Shown: positions 24,048 through 33,101, numbered from the stretch's first letter. The stretch: DNA of 34,895 bases from Desulfocapsa sp. (GCA_020717925.1 DYDL01000006.1:1-34895), one strand, 5' to 3'. Numbers and translations: made by a program. Notes: a model not told the origin generated them from the sequence alone.

Positions 24048-24934
24048 GCTGTCACAATCGCGTCGCTGAGTTTTGCTCCCGGCTCGACTTGCGCGCCCTC
24101 CCAGACCACCACCCGGGTGAGTTCGGCGTTCTGGCCGATCCGTGCACCGGCCCCGATGCACACCCAATCCTTCAGGCTTACCCCGGATCCCACCGTAGCC
24201 GTCTGGTCCACAAGCAAGGCAGGCTGCCCCGCCCTATGTGGTCGTCGTTGACCAAGGAGCAGGCCGTGCAGGTCGAGATAATCCATCGGCGTGCCTATAT
24301 CGCTCCAGAAATGCTGGCGGGCCACCAGTCCATGCACCGGAATCTGATCCTGAATCAGCCCTTCGTAGCACGATATGATGTCAGCAAAACCGCTGGCCGG
24401 CAGACGGCGCAGAATCTCCGGCTCAACCACATGAATGCCGGTAAAGGCAAGGCGTTGCCCACTATGATCATCGGTCTGTCGGCCAAAGGAGCGGATTGTC
24501 AAATCAGCGTTCACCGCGACTTGATTAAAGCGGGGATAGTCATGCAGCACCAGGGTGACCGGGCCGCCATTCCGCCGGTGCCCGGCCAGCACCCAGCGCG
24601 GATCAATGTTGTGAAAGATGTCGCCGTTAACCACCAGAATGGGTTCGGGTCCGAAACGCCCTAGGGCCTGGCGCAGGCCGCCGCCGGTGCCGAGGATCTC
24701 ATCTTCAGTCTGCAAGACAACATCCGGCTCACTTACGAGCAGACCGGCGATCTGCGCCGCAAGATGATGGGCATTTACCACGATGGGTGCGCACCCGGCC
24801 TGACGCACCTGATCGAGATGGCGCAGCAGCAAGGGGTGATTCAACACCGGGAAAAGCGGCTTTGGCCGCATCAGGGTGTAGGGGCGAAGCCGGGTTCCTA
24901 GTCCGGCCGCAAGGATCATGGCCTGCATGGACAT
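24044..24934 (-). CDS. Sugar-1-phosphate nucleotidyltransferase, MurU/GMPP-like
   Basis: Activates a sugar 1-phosphate with an NTP. The 296 residues start with AMILAAGLGTRLRPYTLMRPKPLFPV, the NTP-binding signature with the Lys of RPKP. NGDIFHNIDPRWVL carries the metal-binding Asp, and FTGIHVVEPEIL and IGTPMDYLDLHGLLL follow. The last ~60 residues (TATVGSGVSLKDWVCIGAGARIGQNAELTRVVVWEGAQVEPGAKL) form a left-handed beta-helix-like hexapeptide tail, which typical MurU proteins of ~220 residues lack; this resembles mannose-1-phosphate guanylyltransferases. The downstream kinase argues for MurU-type work, the tail for a GMPP-type enzyme. The TGATG overlap with lpxI decides the start. Confidence 0.85.
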   Translation of the reverse strand: MSMQAMILAAGLGTRLRPYTLMRPKPLFPVLNHPLLLRHLDQVRQAGCAPIVVNAHHLAAQIAGLLVSEPDVVLQTEDEILGTGGGLRQALGRFGPEPILVVNGDIFHNIDPRWVLAGHRRNGGPVTLVLHDYPRFNQVAVNADLTIRSFGRQTDDHSGQRLAFTGIHVVEPEILRRLPASGFADIISCYEGLIQDQIPVHGLVARQHFWSDIGTPMDYLDLHGLLLGQRRPHRAGQPALLVDQTATVGSGVSLKDWVCIGAGARIGQNAELTRVVVWEGAQVEPGAKLSDAIVTA

Positions 24935-25767
24935 CAATAGGCAAGCGTGCCGTCGGCTTGTTCCTCAACCCCGATCACCACGATGCCGGTCTCCCTCGCT
25001 TTCTTGATTACCGCCTCATGGTCAAAAAGCAGGGCCTGGCCAGTTTCCACCGCCAGCACGGCGCAATGCGCCTCCTCCATGCTGCCAATGGTGGTCCAGC
25101 CAATGGCCGGCAGATCGAAGCGAAAATCCTGGTGCGGTTTCTTCACCTTTACCACCACGCATTTTTCCCGCCCCAGACTGCCACCCCGCTTGATAGTGGC
25201 ATCGGTGCCCTCAATAGCCTCCACCGCCAGCACGGTGCGGTCGCGTACCACCACGCACTGGCCGATGTCAAAAGCGCCCAGGGCGCGGGCGGTGCGCCAG
25301 CCAAAGGCCACATCCTCCATCTGTTCCGCTGTTGGTTTCTTTTTGGACAACAACCCCTTGGGAAAAAGGAGATGCTTGAGATAAAGGGTGGATTCCACCA
25401 CCCGGATCCCCTCGTGTTCCAAGGCCTCGGCCACGGCCCGCAGGATGGCGTCGTCCTGCCGGGACTTGATCTTGTTCCAGAGACTCAAACCCTTGAGGTC
25501 CGGCAGGACATCGCGGAAGATACGGGTCTTGGTGATGGTGCCGAGCAAAACGGTTTCCTCAACCTGCTCGTCCTGAAAATGACGAATGATCTTGCCAAGC
25601 TGACCGAGCTTGACCCAGAAGAAGCGGTCGGCCACCGTCTCCAGGTCGGGCCACGCCTCGCCCTCATGGGCCACGATCACCACCTGTCGGCCGGCCTGGC
25701 GCGCCGCCTTGGCGAACAGCAACGGGAACTGACCGCCGCCGGCAATGATGCCGATTTTGTCATTCAT
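24934..25767 (-). CDS. lpxI: UDP-2,3-diacylglucosamine pyrophosphatase LpxI (DUF1009)
   Basis: Fourth step of lipid A synthesis in bacteria lacking LpxH: cleaves UDP-2,3-diacylglucosamine to lipid X and UMP. The 277 residues begin MNDKIGIIAGGGQFPLLFAKAARQAG and carry the family core CVVVRDRTVLAVEAIEGTDATIKRGG with the catalytic-region Asp, then KPHQDFRFDLPAIGWTTI. The track start adds 17 residues inside lpxA; ATG 25767 overlaps the lpxA stop by eight bases. It sits immediately after lpxA, its natural pathway predecessor by one step (lpxC/lpxD intermediates feed in). Confidence 0.94.
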   Translation of the reverse strand: MNDKIGIIAGGGQFPLLFAKAARQAGRQVVIVAHEGEAWPDLETVADRFFWVKLGQLGKIIRHFQDEQVEETVLLGTITKTRIFRDVLPDLKGLSLWNKIKSRQDDAILRAVAEALEHEGIRVVESTLYLKHLLFPKGLLSKKKPTAEQMEDVAFGWRTARALGAFDIGQCVVVRDRTVLAVEAIEGTDATIKRGGSLGREKCVVVKVKKPHQDFRFDLPAIGWTTIGSMEEAHCAVLAVETGQALLFDHEAVIKKARETGIVVIGVEEQADGTLAY

Positions 25768-26557
25768 CTTCCCAGGCCCGCACCACGCCTCTTTGCGAGG
25801 CCTGAATGAATTGCACAAGATGGGTCACCGGGTCGCAGTCAGGTATTTCTGCCATGGTCTTTGCCAGGGCGTCCTTAAGCAGCAGACCTGGGGTACGGAA
25901 AATAATTTTAAAGGCCTGCTCCAGCTTGTTGATGGTAGTCACGTCCATCCCGTTGCGCTTCAGACCGATCTTGTTGATGCCGCTGATCCGCATTTGGTTA
26001 CGAGTGCCGGCCAGGATGACATAAGGCGGCACGTCCCGGCTGATGCCGGAAAGCCCGCCGATATAGGAAAAAACACCAATCCTGGAAAATTGATGCACCG
26101 CCACCAGACCGCCCAGGGTAACCCGGTCCGCCACCTCGACATGACCGCCCAGGGTGGCGGCATTGGCCATGATGACGTGGTTACCAACCACGCAGTCGTG
26201 GGCTATATGGCAGTAGGCCATGATCAGGTTGTTGTCGCCCACCGTGGTCAGACCGTGGCCCGTTGGCGTGCCGCGGTGGATGGAGACGTATTCCCGGATG
26301 TCATTGTTTTCGCCAATCACCAGCCGGGTGTCCTCGTTGTGATACTTGAGATCCTGCGGCGGGCCACCGATATGGGCAAAAGGACCGATCTTGGTATTGC
26401 GGCCGATGGTGGTGTGCCCGGTAATCACGGTGTGGGAACCGATCTGCACGCCAGGGCTCAGGGTCACGTTGCGGTCTATCACCGCAAAAGGACCGACAGT
26501 GATGCCAGGCGCAAGGTCAACGCCAGGATCGATCACCGCTGAAGAATGAATGCTCAT
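25760..26557 (-). CDS. lpxA: Acyl-ACP:UDP-N-acetylglucosamine O-acyltransferase
   Basis: First step of lipid A synthesis; sets the 3-O acyl chain. The 265 residues are a left-handed beta helix of hexapeptide repeats (IHSSAVIDPGVDLAPGITVGPFAVIDRNVTLSPG) with the catalytic His in AYCHIAHDCVVGNHVIMANAATLGGHVEV, the UDP-GlcNAc site GGLVAVHQFSRIG, and a helical C-terminal domain (KIGLKRNGM..INKLEQAFKIIF). The length is standard. It lies 55 bases after fabZ and overlaps lpxI. Confidence 0.97.
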   Translation of the reverse strand: MSIHSSAVIDPGVDLAPGITVGPFAVIDRNVTLSPGVQIGSHTVITGHTTIGRNTKIGPFAHIGGPPQDLKYHNEDTRLVIGENNDIREYVSIHRGTPTGHGLTTVGDNNLIMAYCHIAHDCVVGNHVIMANAATLGGHVEVADRVTLGGLVAVHQFSRIGVFSYIGGLSGISRDVPPYVILAGTRNQMRISGINKIGLKRNGMDVTTINKLEQAFKIIFRTPGLLLKDALAKTMAEIPDCDPVTHLVQFIQASQRGVVRAWEDE

Positions 26558-26612
26558 AAGGACCGCCAGAAAAAAAGGGGTAACAAGGCAGGAAGACGAA
26601 ACAGCGAATGCA

Positions 26613-27044
26613 TCAGGACAAGGTGGCCATCAGTACGGCCTCGGCCACCAGCTTGTCGTTTACGTAAGCCTGCCCGGCCAGTTTGTAAAGCTTTGTTTTG
26701 CGCTTGAGTACGGCCAGGCGAAAGATAAGTTGGTCGCCAGGCACCACCTTCTGCCGGAAGCGGACCTCATCCAACCCGGCGAAGTAAACCAGACTTTTGC
26801 CCACCTTTTCAGGTTCGGTAAGGTAGGCAAGCAGGGCGCCGGACTGGGCCATGCCCTCCAGAATTAAAACGCCGGGCATCACTGGCTCAACCGGAAAATG
26901 GCCTTGAAAAAACTGCTCGTTCATGGAGACGTTCTTAAGCGCCACTATCCTCTGTCCCAATTCCACCTCGAGAACCCGATCCACCAACAGGAAGGGATAG
27001 CGGTGCGGCAGCAAATCCAGAATCTTGGTAATGTCGAGCTCCAT
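26613..27044 (-). CDS. fabZ: (3R)-hydroxyacyl-ACP dehydratase FabZ
   Basis: Dehydrates beta-hydroxyacyl-ACP in fatty acid elongation and competes with LpxA/LpxD for the same substrate, which explains the shared operon. From ATG 27044 it has 143 residues: MELDITKILDLLPHRYPFLLVDRVLE, NEQFFQGHFPVEPVMPGVLILEGMAQ with catalytic His and Glu, and FAGLDEVRFRQKVVPGDQL. The track ORF carries an extra 48 residues that lie in the end of lpxD; GGAAAAGGGG before ATG 27044 sets the start, 20 bases after the lpxD stop. Confidence 0.96.
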   Translation of the reverse strand: MELDITKILDLLPHRYPFLLVDRVLEVELGQRIVALKNVSMNEQFFQGHFPVEPVMPGVLILEGMAQSGALLAYLTEPEKVGKSLVYFAGLDEVRFRQKVVPGDQLIFRLAVLKRKTKLYKLAGQAYVNDKLVAEAVLMATLS

Positions 27045-27064
27045 AACCCCTTTTCCTTCCATAA

Positions 27065-28120
27065 TCACTTGGAATCCCCGTCTGAGTCTGAAATATGCCT
27101 CTCCAGTTCCGCCACCCTTTGCGTAAGCTGCGTGATCTCCCGGAGCAGGCCGGGTAGCTCCGCAAAAACCACACTCGCCTTGAGCCACTGGCGATGCGGG
27201 ATGGCTGGCATGCCTGAAACTACGCTGCCCGGCGCCAGGTCGGCGATTACACCAGCCTGGGCGGCGACCATGCTTTTATCGCCAAGCCGCACATGATCCT
27301 TGATGCCCGCCTGACCACCCATAACCACGTTGTTGCCAAGGGTAACGGAACCTGCCAGGCCGCACTGCCCCGCCACCAGGCAGTTCTCACCAAGATCGTT
27401 GTTGTGCGCCACATGCGCGAGGTTGTCGAGCTTCGTCCCCTGCCTGATCCGTGTCGTGCCCATGGTGGCGCGATCCACGCAGGTGTTGGCGCCAATCTCC
27501 ACGTCGTCATCGATCCGCACCGCGCCCACATGCGGGCGCTTTACATGACGCCCGGTAGCCGCATCCGTAACATAGCCAAAGCCATCGGCACCGATTACCG
27601 CGCCGCTGTGGATGATCACCCTGGCACCGATGCGGCACTCCGCATAAACTGTCACATTGGCATGGAGCACGGTGTCGTCACCAATGGTTACATCATCGCC
27701 AACCACGGTGCCGGCACCAAGGCTCACCCGCTCCCCCAGGGTCACCCGGTCGCCTATGACTACACCCGGCGCCACGGCAACCGCCTCTGGAATCAGGCAG
27801 TCGGCCCCGACCTGGGCACGCGGGTGCAGGCCGCTGGCCAGAAAAGGTTTATGCAGGAAAGCGGTATGGATAATCGCCAGGGCCAGGGCAGGATTGACGA
27901 TCCTGATTACCGGTCGGTCCGCGTCAGTCATACCGAGCGGCACAATGAAGGCCTCGGCCTTGGAGGAGGAGGCCGCCATTTGCCTGGCCTTGCCGACAAA
28001 GGCAACTTGCCCTGCGTCGGCATTATCCAGGTCGCCTACCCCGTAAATAAGCGGGTCACAATCGCCTGCAAACTCACCGCCGACCATGCGGGCCAATTCG
28101 GACAGTCTCTTGGGTTCCAT
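27065..28120 (-). CDS. lpxD: UDP-3-O-(3-hydroxyacyl)glucosamine N-acyltransferase
   Basis: Third step of lipid A synthesis. The N-terminal uridine-binding domain (KRLSELARMVGGEFAGD..AFVGKARQMAASSSKAEAFIVP) is followed by hexapeptide repeats with GADGFGYV, VDRATMGTTRI and the catalytic His in DNLAHVAHNNDLGENCLVAGQCGLAGS, then a coiled C-terminal helix (LPGLLREITQLTQRVAELERHI). 351 residues from ATG 28120; the GTG at 28126 is the alternative. Neither has a strong ribosome site. It is the first gene of the lpx block, and its promoter is not obvious. Confidence 0.96.
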   Translation of the reverse strand: MEPKRLSELARMVGGEFAGDCDPLIYGVGDLDNADAGQVAFVGKARQMAASSSKAEAFIVPLGMTDADRPVIRIVNPALALAIIHTAFLHKPFLASGLHPRAQVGADCLIPEAVAVAPGVVIGDRVTLGERVSLGAGTVVGDDVTIGDDTVLHANVTVYAECRIGARVIIHSGAVIGADGFGYVTDAATGRHVKRPHVGAVRIDDDVEIGANTCVDRATMGTTRIRQGTKLDNLAHVAHNNDLGENCLVAGQCGLAGSVTLGNNVVMGGQAGIKDHVRLGDKSMVAAQAGVIADLAPGSVVSGMPAIPHRQWLKASVVFAELPGLLREITQLTQRVAELERHISDSDGDSK

Positions 28121-28191
28121 GGCCACAACTCATGTTGCCGGCAATAAAATCACCCCGGCCGAGGTGGTGCGACCGGACGACCAGCCGCACG

Positions 28192-28238
28192 AAAAAAAAA
28201 GACGAGCCGTTTCCCGGGGGAACGCCAACCCGTCTTCA
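28192..28238 (-). terminator. Intrinsic terminator after ihfA
   Basis: The minus-strand RNA pairs AAGACG with CGTCTT and, inside, CGTTCCC with GGGAAACG (one bulge), followed by nine T's. It separates ihfA from the lpx block. Confidence 0.88.
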
Positions 28239-28303
28239 AAAGTTGTAAAGTCCGATCATCCGCCAAGGGGTGCGGTCGAGGCCGACCAAAGGTCGGCTGC
28301 AAT

Positions 28304-28591
28304 TTACTTGCCGGTGTTGATCCGGTTCCTAAGAATGCCGGAGGGTTTAAAGGTGATCACCTTGCGGGCCGACAGGATGAGTTCCTCGCCAGTCTGGGGG
28401 TTTCTGCCCCGCCGAGCCCGTTTTTCCTTGACATTGAATTTGCCAAAACCGCTTATCAGGAGGTCTTCCCCGCTTTCCAGGCAATTCTTGCACACTTTGA
28501 GAAAGGCCCGCACCGCTTCGGTTGCCTGCAGCTTAGTCAGGTTATGGTCTTGATATACCTTCTGGACCAGATCGGCTTTTGTTAGAGTCAT
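28304..28591 (-). CDS. ihfA: Integration host factor alpha-like DNA-binding protein
   Basis: HU/IHF-family dimeric DNA-bending protein, 95 residues. The start MTLTKADLVQKVYQDHNLTKLQATEAV, the body SGEDLLISGFGKFNVKEKRARRGRNPQTGEELILSARKVITFKPSGILRNRIN and the RRGRNPQTGEE arm are the family signature; KRARRGRNPQTGEE and the N-terminal wording fit IHF-alpha better than HU. Phe-Lys-Pro-Ser at the arm end is kept. The track start at 28609 adds six residues; GGAAGG seven bases before ATG 28591 decides. A TTGACA overlaps the eno stop upstream but lacks a convincing -10, so the promoter is uncertain. Confidence 0.9.
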   Translation of the reverse strand: MTLTKADLVQKVYQDHNLTKLQATEAVRAFLKVCKNCLESGEDLLISGFGKFNVKEKRARRGRNPQTGEELILSARKVITFKPSGILRNRINTGK

Positions 28592-28656
28592 CCCGTACCT
28601 TCCTTGCAAAGTATAGAACCAATTATTCTATAACTAACAAGAATCACTAGCATTTG

Positions 28657-29970
<1,314 letters not shown>

Positions 29971-29978
29971 TTATACTT

Positions 29979-31187
29979 CTACTTGATAGCCTCGCCGATC
30001 TTGAAGATCGGCATATAAAGGGCAACGACCAGACCGCCTATCATGCCGCCCAGGAAAACCATCATAAAAGGTTCGATCATTGACGTGAGGTTTTCCACAG
30101 CCTGATCAACCTCCTCGTCATAAAAGTCCGCGATTTTTTCCAGCATGATATCCAGGGCGCCGGTGGACTCGCCGACATTGATCATCTGTACCACCATGCC
30201 GGGGAAGACCCCGGTCTCCTCCAGGGGCTCGGCAATGGCGCGGCCCTCGCTGATGGCGTCCACCACCCGATAAACCGCCTGCTCTATCACCTTGTTGCCG
30301 GAGGTCCGGGCCACCACGTTCAAAGCCTCAAGAATTGGAACGCCGGACTGCAGCATGGTGCCCATGGTCCTGCTGAAACGGGCCACCGCCACCTTACGGA
30401 TCAGCAGACCAATGACAGGCAGCCGCAAAAGGGTGGCATCTATGCGCAGCCGCCCCTTTTCAGTCTTGTAGACTTTTTTAAAGGCCACAACAACAAGCAC
30501 CACAAAGAGAATAAAAAAATGAAATTTTGTTTTGACAAAATTGCTTAAATCCACCACTGCCTGGGTGGCGGCGGGCAAGGCAGCCCCGAACTCGGCGAAC
30601 ATCTTCTCGAACACCGGCACCACGAACACCAGCATGACAACAAAAACAATAATGGAAATGGCCAGACAGATGGCCGGATAGGTCATGGCGCCCTTCACCT
30701 TTTTCTTCAGGGCCATGGCCTTTTCCATAAAAGCGGCCAACCGGTTCAGGATGGTATCAAGGATACCCCCCACCTCACCAGCCTCCACCATGTTGCAGAA
30801 CAGGTTGTCGAAAACGTCCGGATGCTTCTTCATGGCGTCGGCCAGGGTGGAACCCGATTCCACGTCGAGGCGCACCTCGATAAGCAGTTTCTTGAAAGTC
30901 GGGTTGTCCTGCTGCCGACCAAGAATCTCAAGGCTCTGCACCAGGGGCAGGCCGGCATCGATCATGGTAGAGAGCTGTCGGACGAAAATCACCACGTCCT
31001 TGCCGGTGATCTTGGGCCGGAACAATGGAATGTTCGCCAACAGATCCTTGGGGGCCTCCTTGATGGAGTCCGGTGTGATGCGCAATTTCTTGAGGTGAGA
31101 ACGAGCCGCCTGTTCGTCGTGGGCTTCCAGTCTGCCCTTGCGCTTCTCACCATAGGAGTTCGTGCCTTTCCAGATATATACGGGCAT
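29979..31187 (-). CDS. pilC: Type IV pilus / type II secretion inner-membrane platform protein PilC
   Basis: Platform protein of the type IV pilus machine that couples the PilB/PilT motors to pilin assembly. From ATG 31187 it has 402 residues: N-terminal MPVYIWKGTNSYGEKRKGRLEA, then two T2SSF domains (~70-195 and ~275-395; FVRQLSTMIDAGLPLVQSLEIL and FSRTMGTMLQSGVPILEALNVV), with hydrophobic segments at ~175-200, ~220-240 and ~380-397. The track ORF adds 62 residues upstream that lack family character; GAGGAG eight bases before ATG 31187 decides. No pilB, pilT or pilin gene is near, so this component stands apart from a pilus cluster in this window. Confidence 0.94.
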   Translation of the reverse strand: MPVYIWKGTNSYGEKRKGRLEAHDEQAARSHLKKLRITPDSIKEAPKDLLANIPLFRPKITGKDVVIFVRQLSTMIDAGLPLVQSLEILGRQQDNPTFKKLLIEVRLDVESGSTLADAMKKHPDVFDNLFCNMVEAGEVGGILDTILNRLAAFMEKAMALKKKVKGAMTYPAICLAISIIVFVVMLVFVVPVFEKMFAEFGAALPAATQAVVDLSNFVKTKFHFFILFVVLVVVAFKKVYKTEKGRLRIDATLLRLPVIGLLIRKVAVARFSRTMGTMLQSGVPILEALNVVARTSGNKVIEQAVYRVVDAISEGRAIAEPLEETGVFPGMVVQMINVGESTGALDIMLEKIADFYDEEVDQAVENLTSMIEPFMMVFLGGMIGGLVVALYMPIFKIGEAIK

Positions 31188-31380
31188 ACAGTATACTCCT
31201 CTAGTTGACAGGAAAACTAAGTGCTCAGAATATATATAGCAAGAAATTCCCAAACACAATAGCAATTTATGAATAAAACCAGCTAAGTTATGGGTCGGAA
31301 AGCTGTCATGACCCAAGCGTGAAAACGGTCCCGTACCAGCCTGTGCAAAATTTTTCAGATCAATGTTGTGCAAGTTTTTG
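31188..31380. other. Divergent intergenic region upstream of pilC
   Basis: AT-rich with no credible ORF. The minus strand has a TATATATATTC stretch (~31232-31243) that could be the pilC -10 region, but I could not pair it with a clear -35 or -24/-12 element. Confidence 0.3.
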
Positions 31381-31409
31381 TTGACAGAGCACCCTTAATT
31401 CTTTATGTA
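31381..31409 (+). promoter_or_regulatory. Possible promoter of the PxxKW protein gene
   Basis: A perfect TTGACA (31381-31386) and TATGTA (31404-31409), 17 bases apart, point to a start near 31416, giving a leader of about 120 bases. Confidence 0.5.
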
Positions 31410-31421
31410 ATTATGCTTTTC

Positions 31422-31469
31422 TCCGGTCAGAGCATGATGCCATTAATGCCTGGCGCATCCTTGACCGGA
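31422..31469 (+). promoter_or_regulatory. Structured leader hairpin upstream of the PxxKW gene
   Basis: TCCGGTCA (31422-31429) pairs with TGACCGGA (31462-31469). Inside it, GATGC pairs with GCATC and GCC with GGC. It lies right after the predicted transcript start and 65 bases before the ATG, so it may stabilise or regulate the mRNA. Confidence 0.45.
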
Positions 31470-31533
31470 ACGGAATTTTTATTACGACAAAGCCGGTTTA
31501 CATAGACCGTACCGCCCGAAGGAGGTTTGTACC

Positions 31534-31782
31534 ATGAGCAAAACCGTATCCCAGAACAATTATGCCAGCGGCCTTTTCAATCCGATCATCGAAAAATGCG
31601 AAGGTTGCGAAAGAGTCGTTGAGGTCGCCGCGGCGAAATACTGTAGCGCCTACACCGATCCCTCGGCCAAATGGAGGCTGGGCATCTGCAATTTCGCCAC
31701 CCACCAAAAGCCCGAGACCCTCGTGGTCAAGATCAAGGTCAATCCGCTGAAGGCCTCCAAACGGGCCATGTCTGGCAAGTAA
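31534..31782 (+). CDS. PxxKW-family cysteine-rich small protein
   Basis: An 82-residue small protein of a cysteine-rich family known mainly from sulfate-reducing Desulfobacterota. Visible features are FNPIIEKCEGCERVVE (CxxC), YCSAYTDPSAKWRLGICNFATH with the PSAKW family motif and two further Cys, and a basic tail (KIKVNPLKASKRAMSGK). Four cysteines suggest metal binding. AAGGAGG lies eight bases before the ATG, a very strong ribosome site, and the leader is structured, which suggests high expression. Function in the family is, to my knowledge, unknown. Confidence 0.85.
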   Translation: MSKTVSQNNYASGLFNPIIEKCEGCERVVEVAAAKYCSAYTDPSAKWRLGICNFATHQKPETLVVKIKVNPLKASKRAMSGK

Positions 31783-31796
31783 AACTTCCCCGAATG

Positions 31797-31829
31797 GGCC
31801 AAGGCCTGACACCTTGTCAGGCCTTGGCC
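31797..31829. repeat. Perfect 15-bp inverted repeat at a convergent gene junction
   Basis: GGCCAAGGCCTGACA and TGTCAGGCCTTGGCC flank a CCT loop, with no T-run on either strand. It lies 15 bases after the PxxKW stop and contains the last codons and stop (AAG GCC AAG GCC TGA) of the opposing gene. It could work as a bidirectional terminator without a T-tract, or as an RNA-stabilising hairpin. Confidence 0.75.
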
Positions 31830-32359
31830 TTGGGAAAGAGCGAACTCAAGATCTCCTTATCCATCTGCATCTCCCTGAACCTCCCATAGGCCGGCTCAAA
31901 GTGTGCGGGCGTGGCGCCGCCTGCACGCATAAGGTGAACCGCTTCTTCCATGAGGGTCGGAGCCTGCTGGTGTACGGCATGGAAGAGTTTGTCCGTCACC
32001 ATCTGGGGCGATTTTTCATAGGGCGGCGGCGATTTGCCGAGTGCCACCATGACCTGTCCGACCGTGGGACCTCCGATAAGGTCGAATATACTGATAACAT
32101 CGTAAATATCAGCCGCCCGCAGCAACTGGACGACAATCTCTTCATCCAGCCCGGCCAAAAGGTCGGCCAGTTGCCGTCGTCTCTCCGCCTCCTCGTCCTC
32201 CAGCAACAACCTTACGTATGGATGTATCTCGTCCAGAGACAGGGTTCGTCCTCCCGCCGGACTGGCCAACGTCATGCACAAGGCACCCCGCAGCCACTCC
32301 ATCTGCTTTTCCAGGCTGCGGGCCACAAAAGGCAGATATCTCTCATACCATGTCGGCAT
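31817..32359 (-). CDS. Conserved-looking soluble helical protein, function unknown
   Basis: A 180-residue protein without signal or membrane segments. ATG 32359 has AAGGA six bases upstream and follows the regulator gene stop by 16 bases; the track start at 32374 is a GTG without a ribosome site. The sequence is mostly helical and acidic (LLLEDEEAERRRQLADLLAGLDEEIVVQLLRAADIYDVISIFDLIGG), with PTVGQVMVALGKSPPPYE and a run of helices to the end. I do not recognise a family. Pairing with an HTH/Zn-ribbon protein suggests a two-gene operon, possibly regulator plus partner. Its last codons form the inverted repeat at the junction. Confidence 0.7.
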   Translation of the reverse strand: MPTWYERYLPFVARSLEKQMEWLRGALCMTLASPAGGRTLSLDEIHPYVRLLLEDEEAERRRQLADLLAGLDEEIVVQLLRAADIYDVISIFDLIGGPTVGQVMVALGKSPPPYEKSPQMVTDKLFHAVHQQAPTLMEEAVHLMRAGGATPAHFEPAYGRFREMQMDKEILSSLFPKAKA

Positions 32360-32375
32360 TTTTATTCCTTGCACC

Positions 32376-32669
32376 TCATCGAGTCATTCTGGCGGCAAAA
32401 AGCGGTTCGCCGATATAGGTGGATCGGCACTGCGGACACTTGCCTGGTTTGGAGCGACAGCGCCGTTCAGCAAAAAGAAAGCCGCAACTCTTGCAGGCGG
32501 CTGGAATAAAAACCAGACGTCCGCCTGCCTGTTTCAAGGTTTTCTCGATATGGACAAGATGGAAAGCCACCTCTTTTTCCCGAATCCCAACGACGCCGGA
32601 AATCTTCAGGGCCGACACCGGCCCCTCGACCAGCATGTCCAGTATTCTCTGACGAATTGTCTGCCCCAT
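32376..32669 (-). CDS. HTH / zinc-ribbon transcriptional regulator (COG3357-like)
   Basis: A 97-residue predicted regulator. The N-terminal half is a winged helix (RQRILDMLVEGPVSALKISGVVGIREKEVAFHLVHIEKTLKQAGGRLVF) and the C-terminal half a zinc ribbon (CKSCGFLFAERRCRSKPGKCPQCRSTYIGEPLF) with CxxC pairs. This architecture matches the predicted regulators COG3357, common in archaea and anaerobic bacteria. The track start (TTG 32696) and ATG 32669 both lack good ribosome sites; I choose ATG. TTAACT/TAGGAT at 32723-32750 is a possible promoter. Targets unknown; the downstream 180-residue gene is the obvious co-transcribed partner. Confidence 0.75.
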   Translation of the reverse strand: MGQTIRQRILDMLVEGPVSALKISGVVGIREKEVAFHLVHIEKTLKQAGGRLVFIPAACKSCGFLFAERRCRSKPGKCPQCRSTYIGEPLFAARMTR

Positions 32670-32722
32670 GTCTGCTGTTGACCCTGATTTACGCAACCGG
32701 GAAAACCGGAACGCCTACCGCA

Positions 32723-32750
32723 ATCCTATGCCTCGGAACAACACAGTTAA
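32723..32750 (-). promoter_or_regulatory. Possible promoter of the HTH/Zn-ribbon operon
   Basis: On the minus strand TTAACT (32750-32745) and TAGGAT (32728-32723) are 16 bases apart, about 55 bases before the start codon. Weak match. Confidence 0.3.
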
Positions 32751-33101
32751 TTGCTTACCATAGGCAGGGAATCCTTGCACGAGCATCATGATAATTTCCA
32801 TTTTCAGTTGCTGGGAATGGCTGTTGCAACCAAACCAAGCGCAGACAAAATTTTCCGCAAAGACATTATTCCGGCAGTCCGGACATTATACGAAAAACCT
32901 TCCGTATTACCGGAAACAATAGCATCGCAGGCCCCGCTTTTTTTACCACTTTGCATCTTCCCGACATGCTTGCCCTGGCAAAAACACATCAATATCATTA
33001 CCAAATATTTAGAGACTAAAATTGTTATATCAAGCAGTTATGTTGAAACTTCAAAAAACATTGCTGCTAAATCTAAAAAAAATGCCGCCATCCTTCCCCA
33101 A
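32751..33101. other. AT-rich intergenic region, no gene supported
   Basis: The track ORF 32751-33116 has no ribosome site, a composition unlike neighbouring proteins and no recognisable domain, so I do not call it. The stretch is clearly richer in A and T than its surroundings. It contains short inverted repeats such as TTCCG-TATTAC-CGGAA (~32900) and TCCGG-CAG-TCCGGA (~32870), possible regulator sites. Confidence 0.4.

Noticed and set aside
31230-31262. Sigma-54-like TTGGGAATTTCTTGC upstream of pilC
   Set aside because: The -24 part has several mismatches, and the spacing of GG to GC is not the canonical one.
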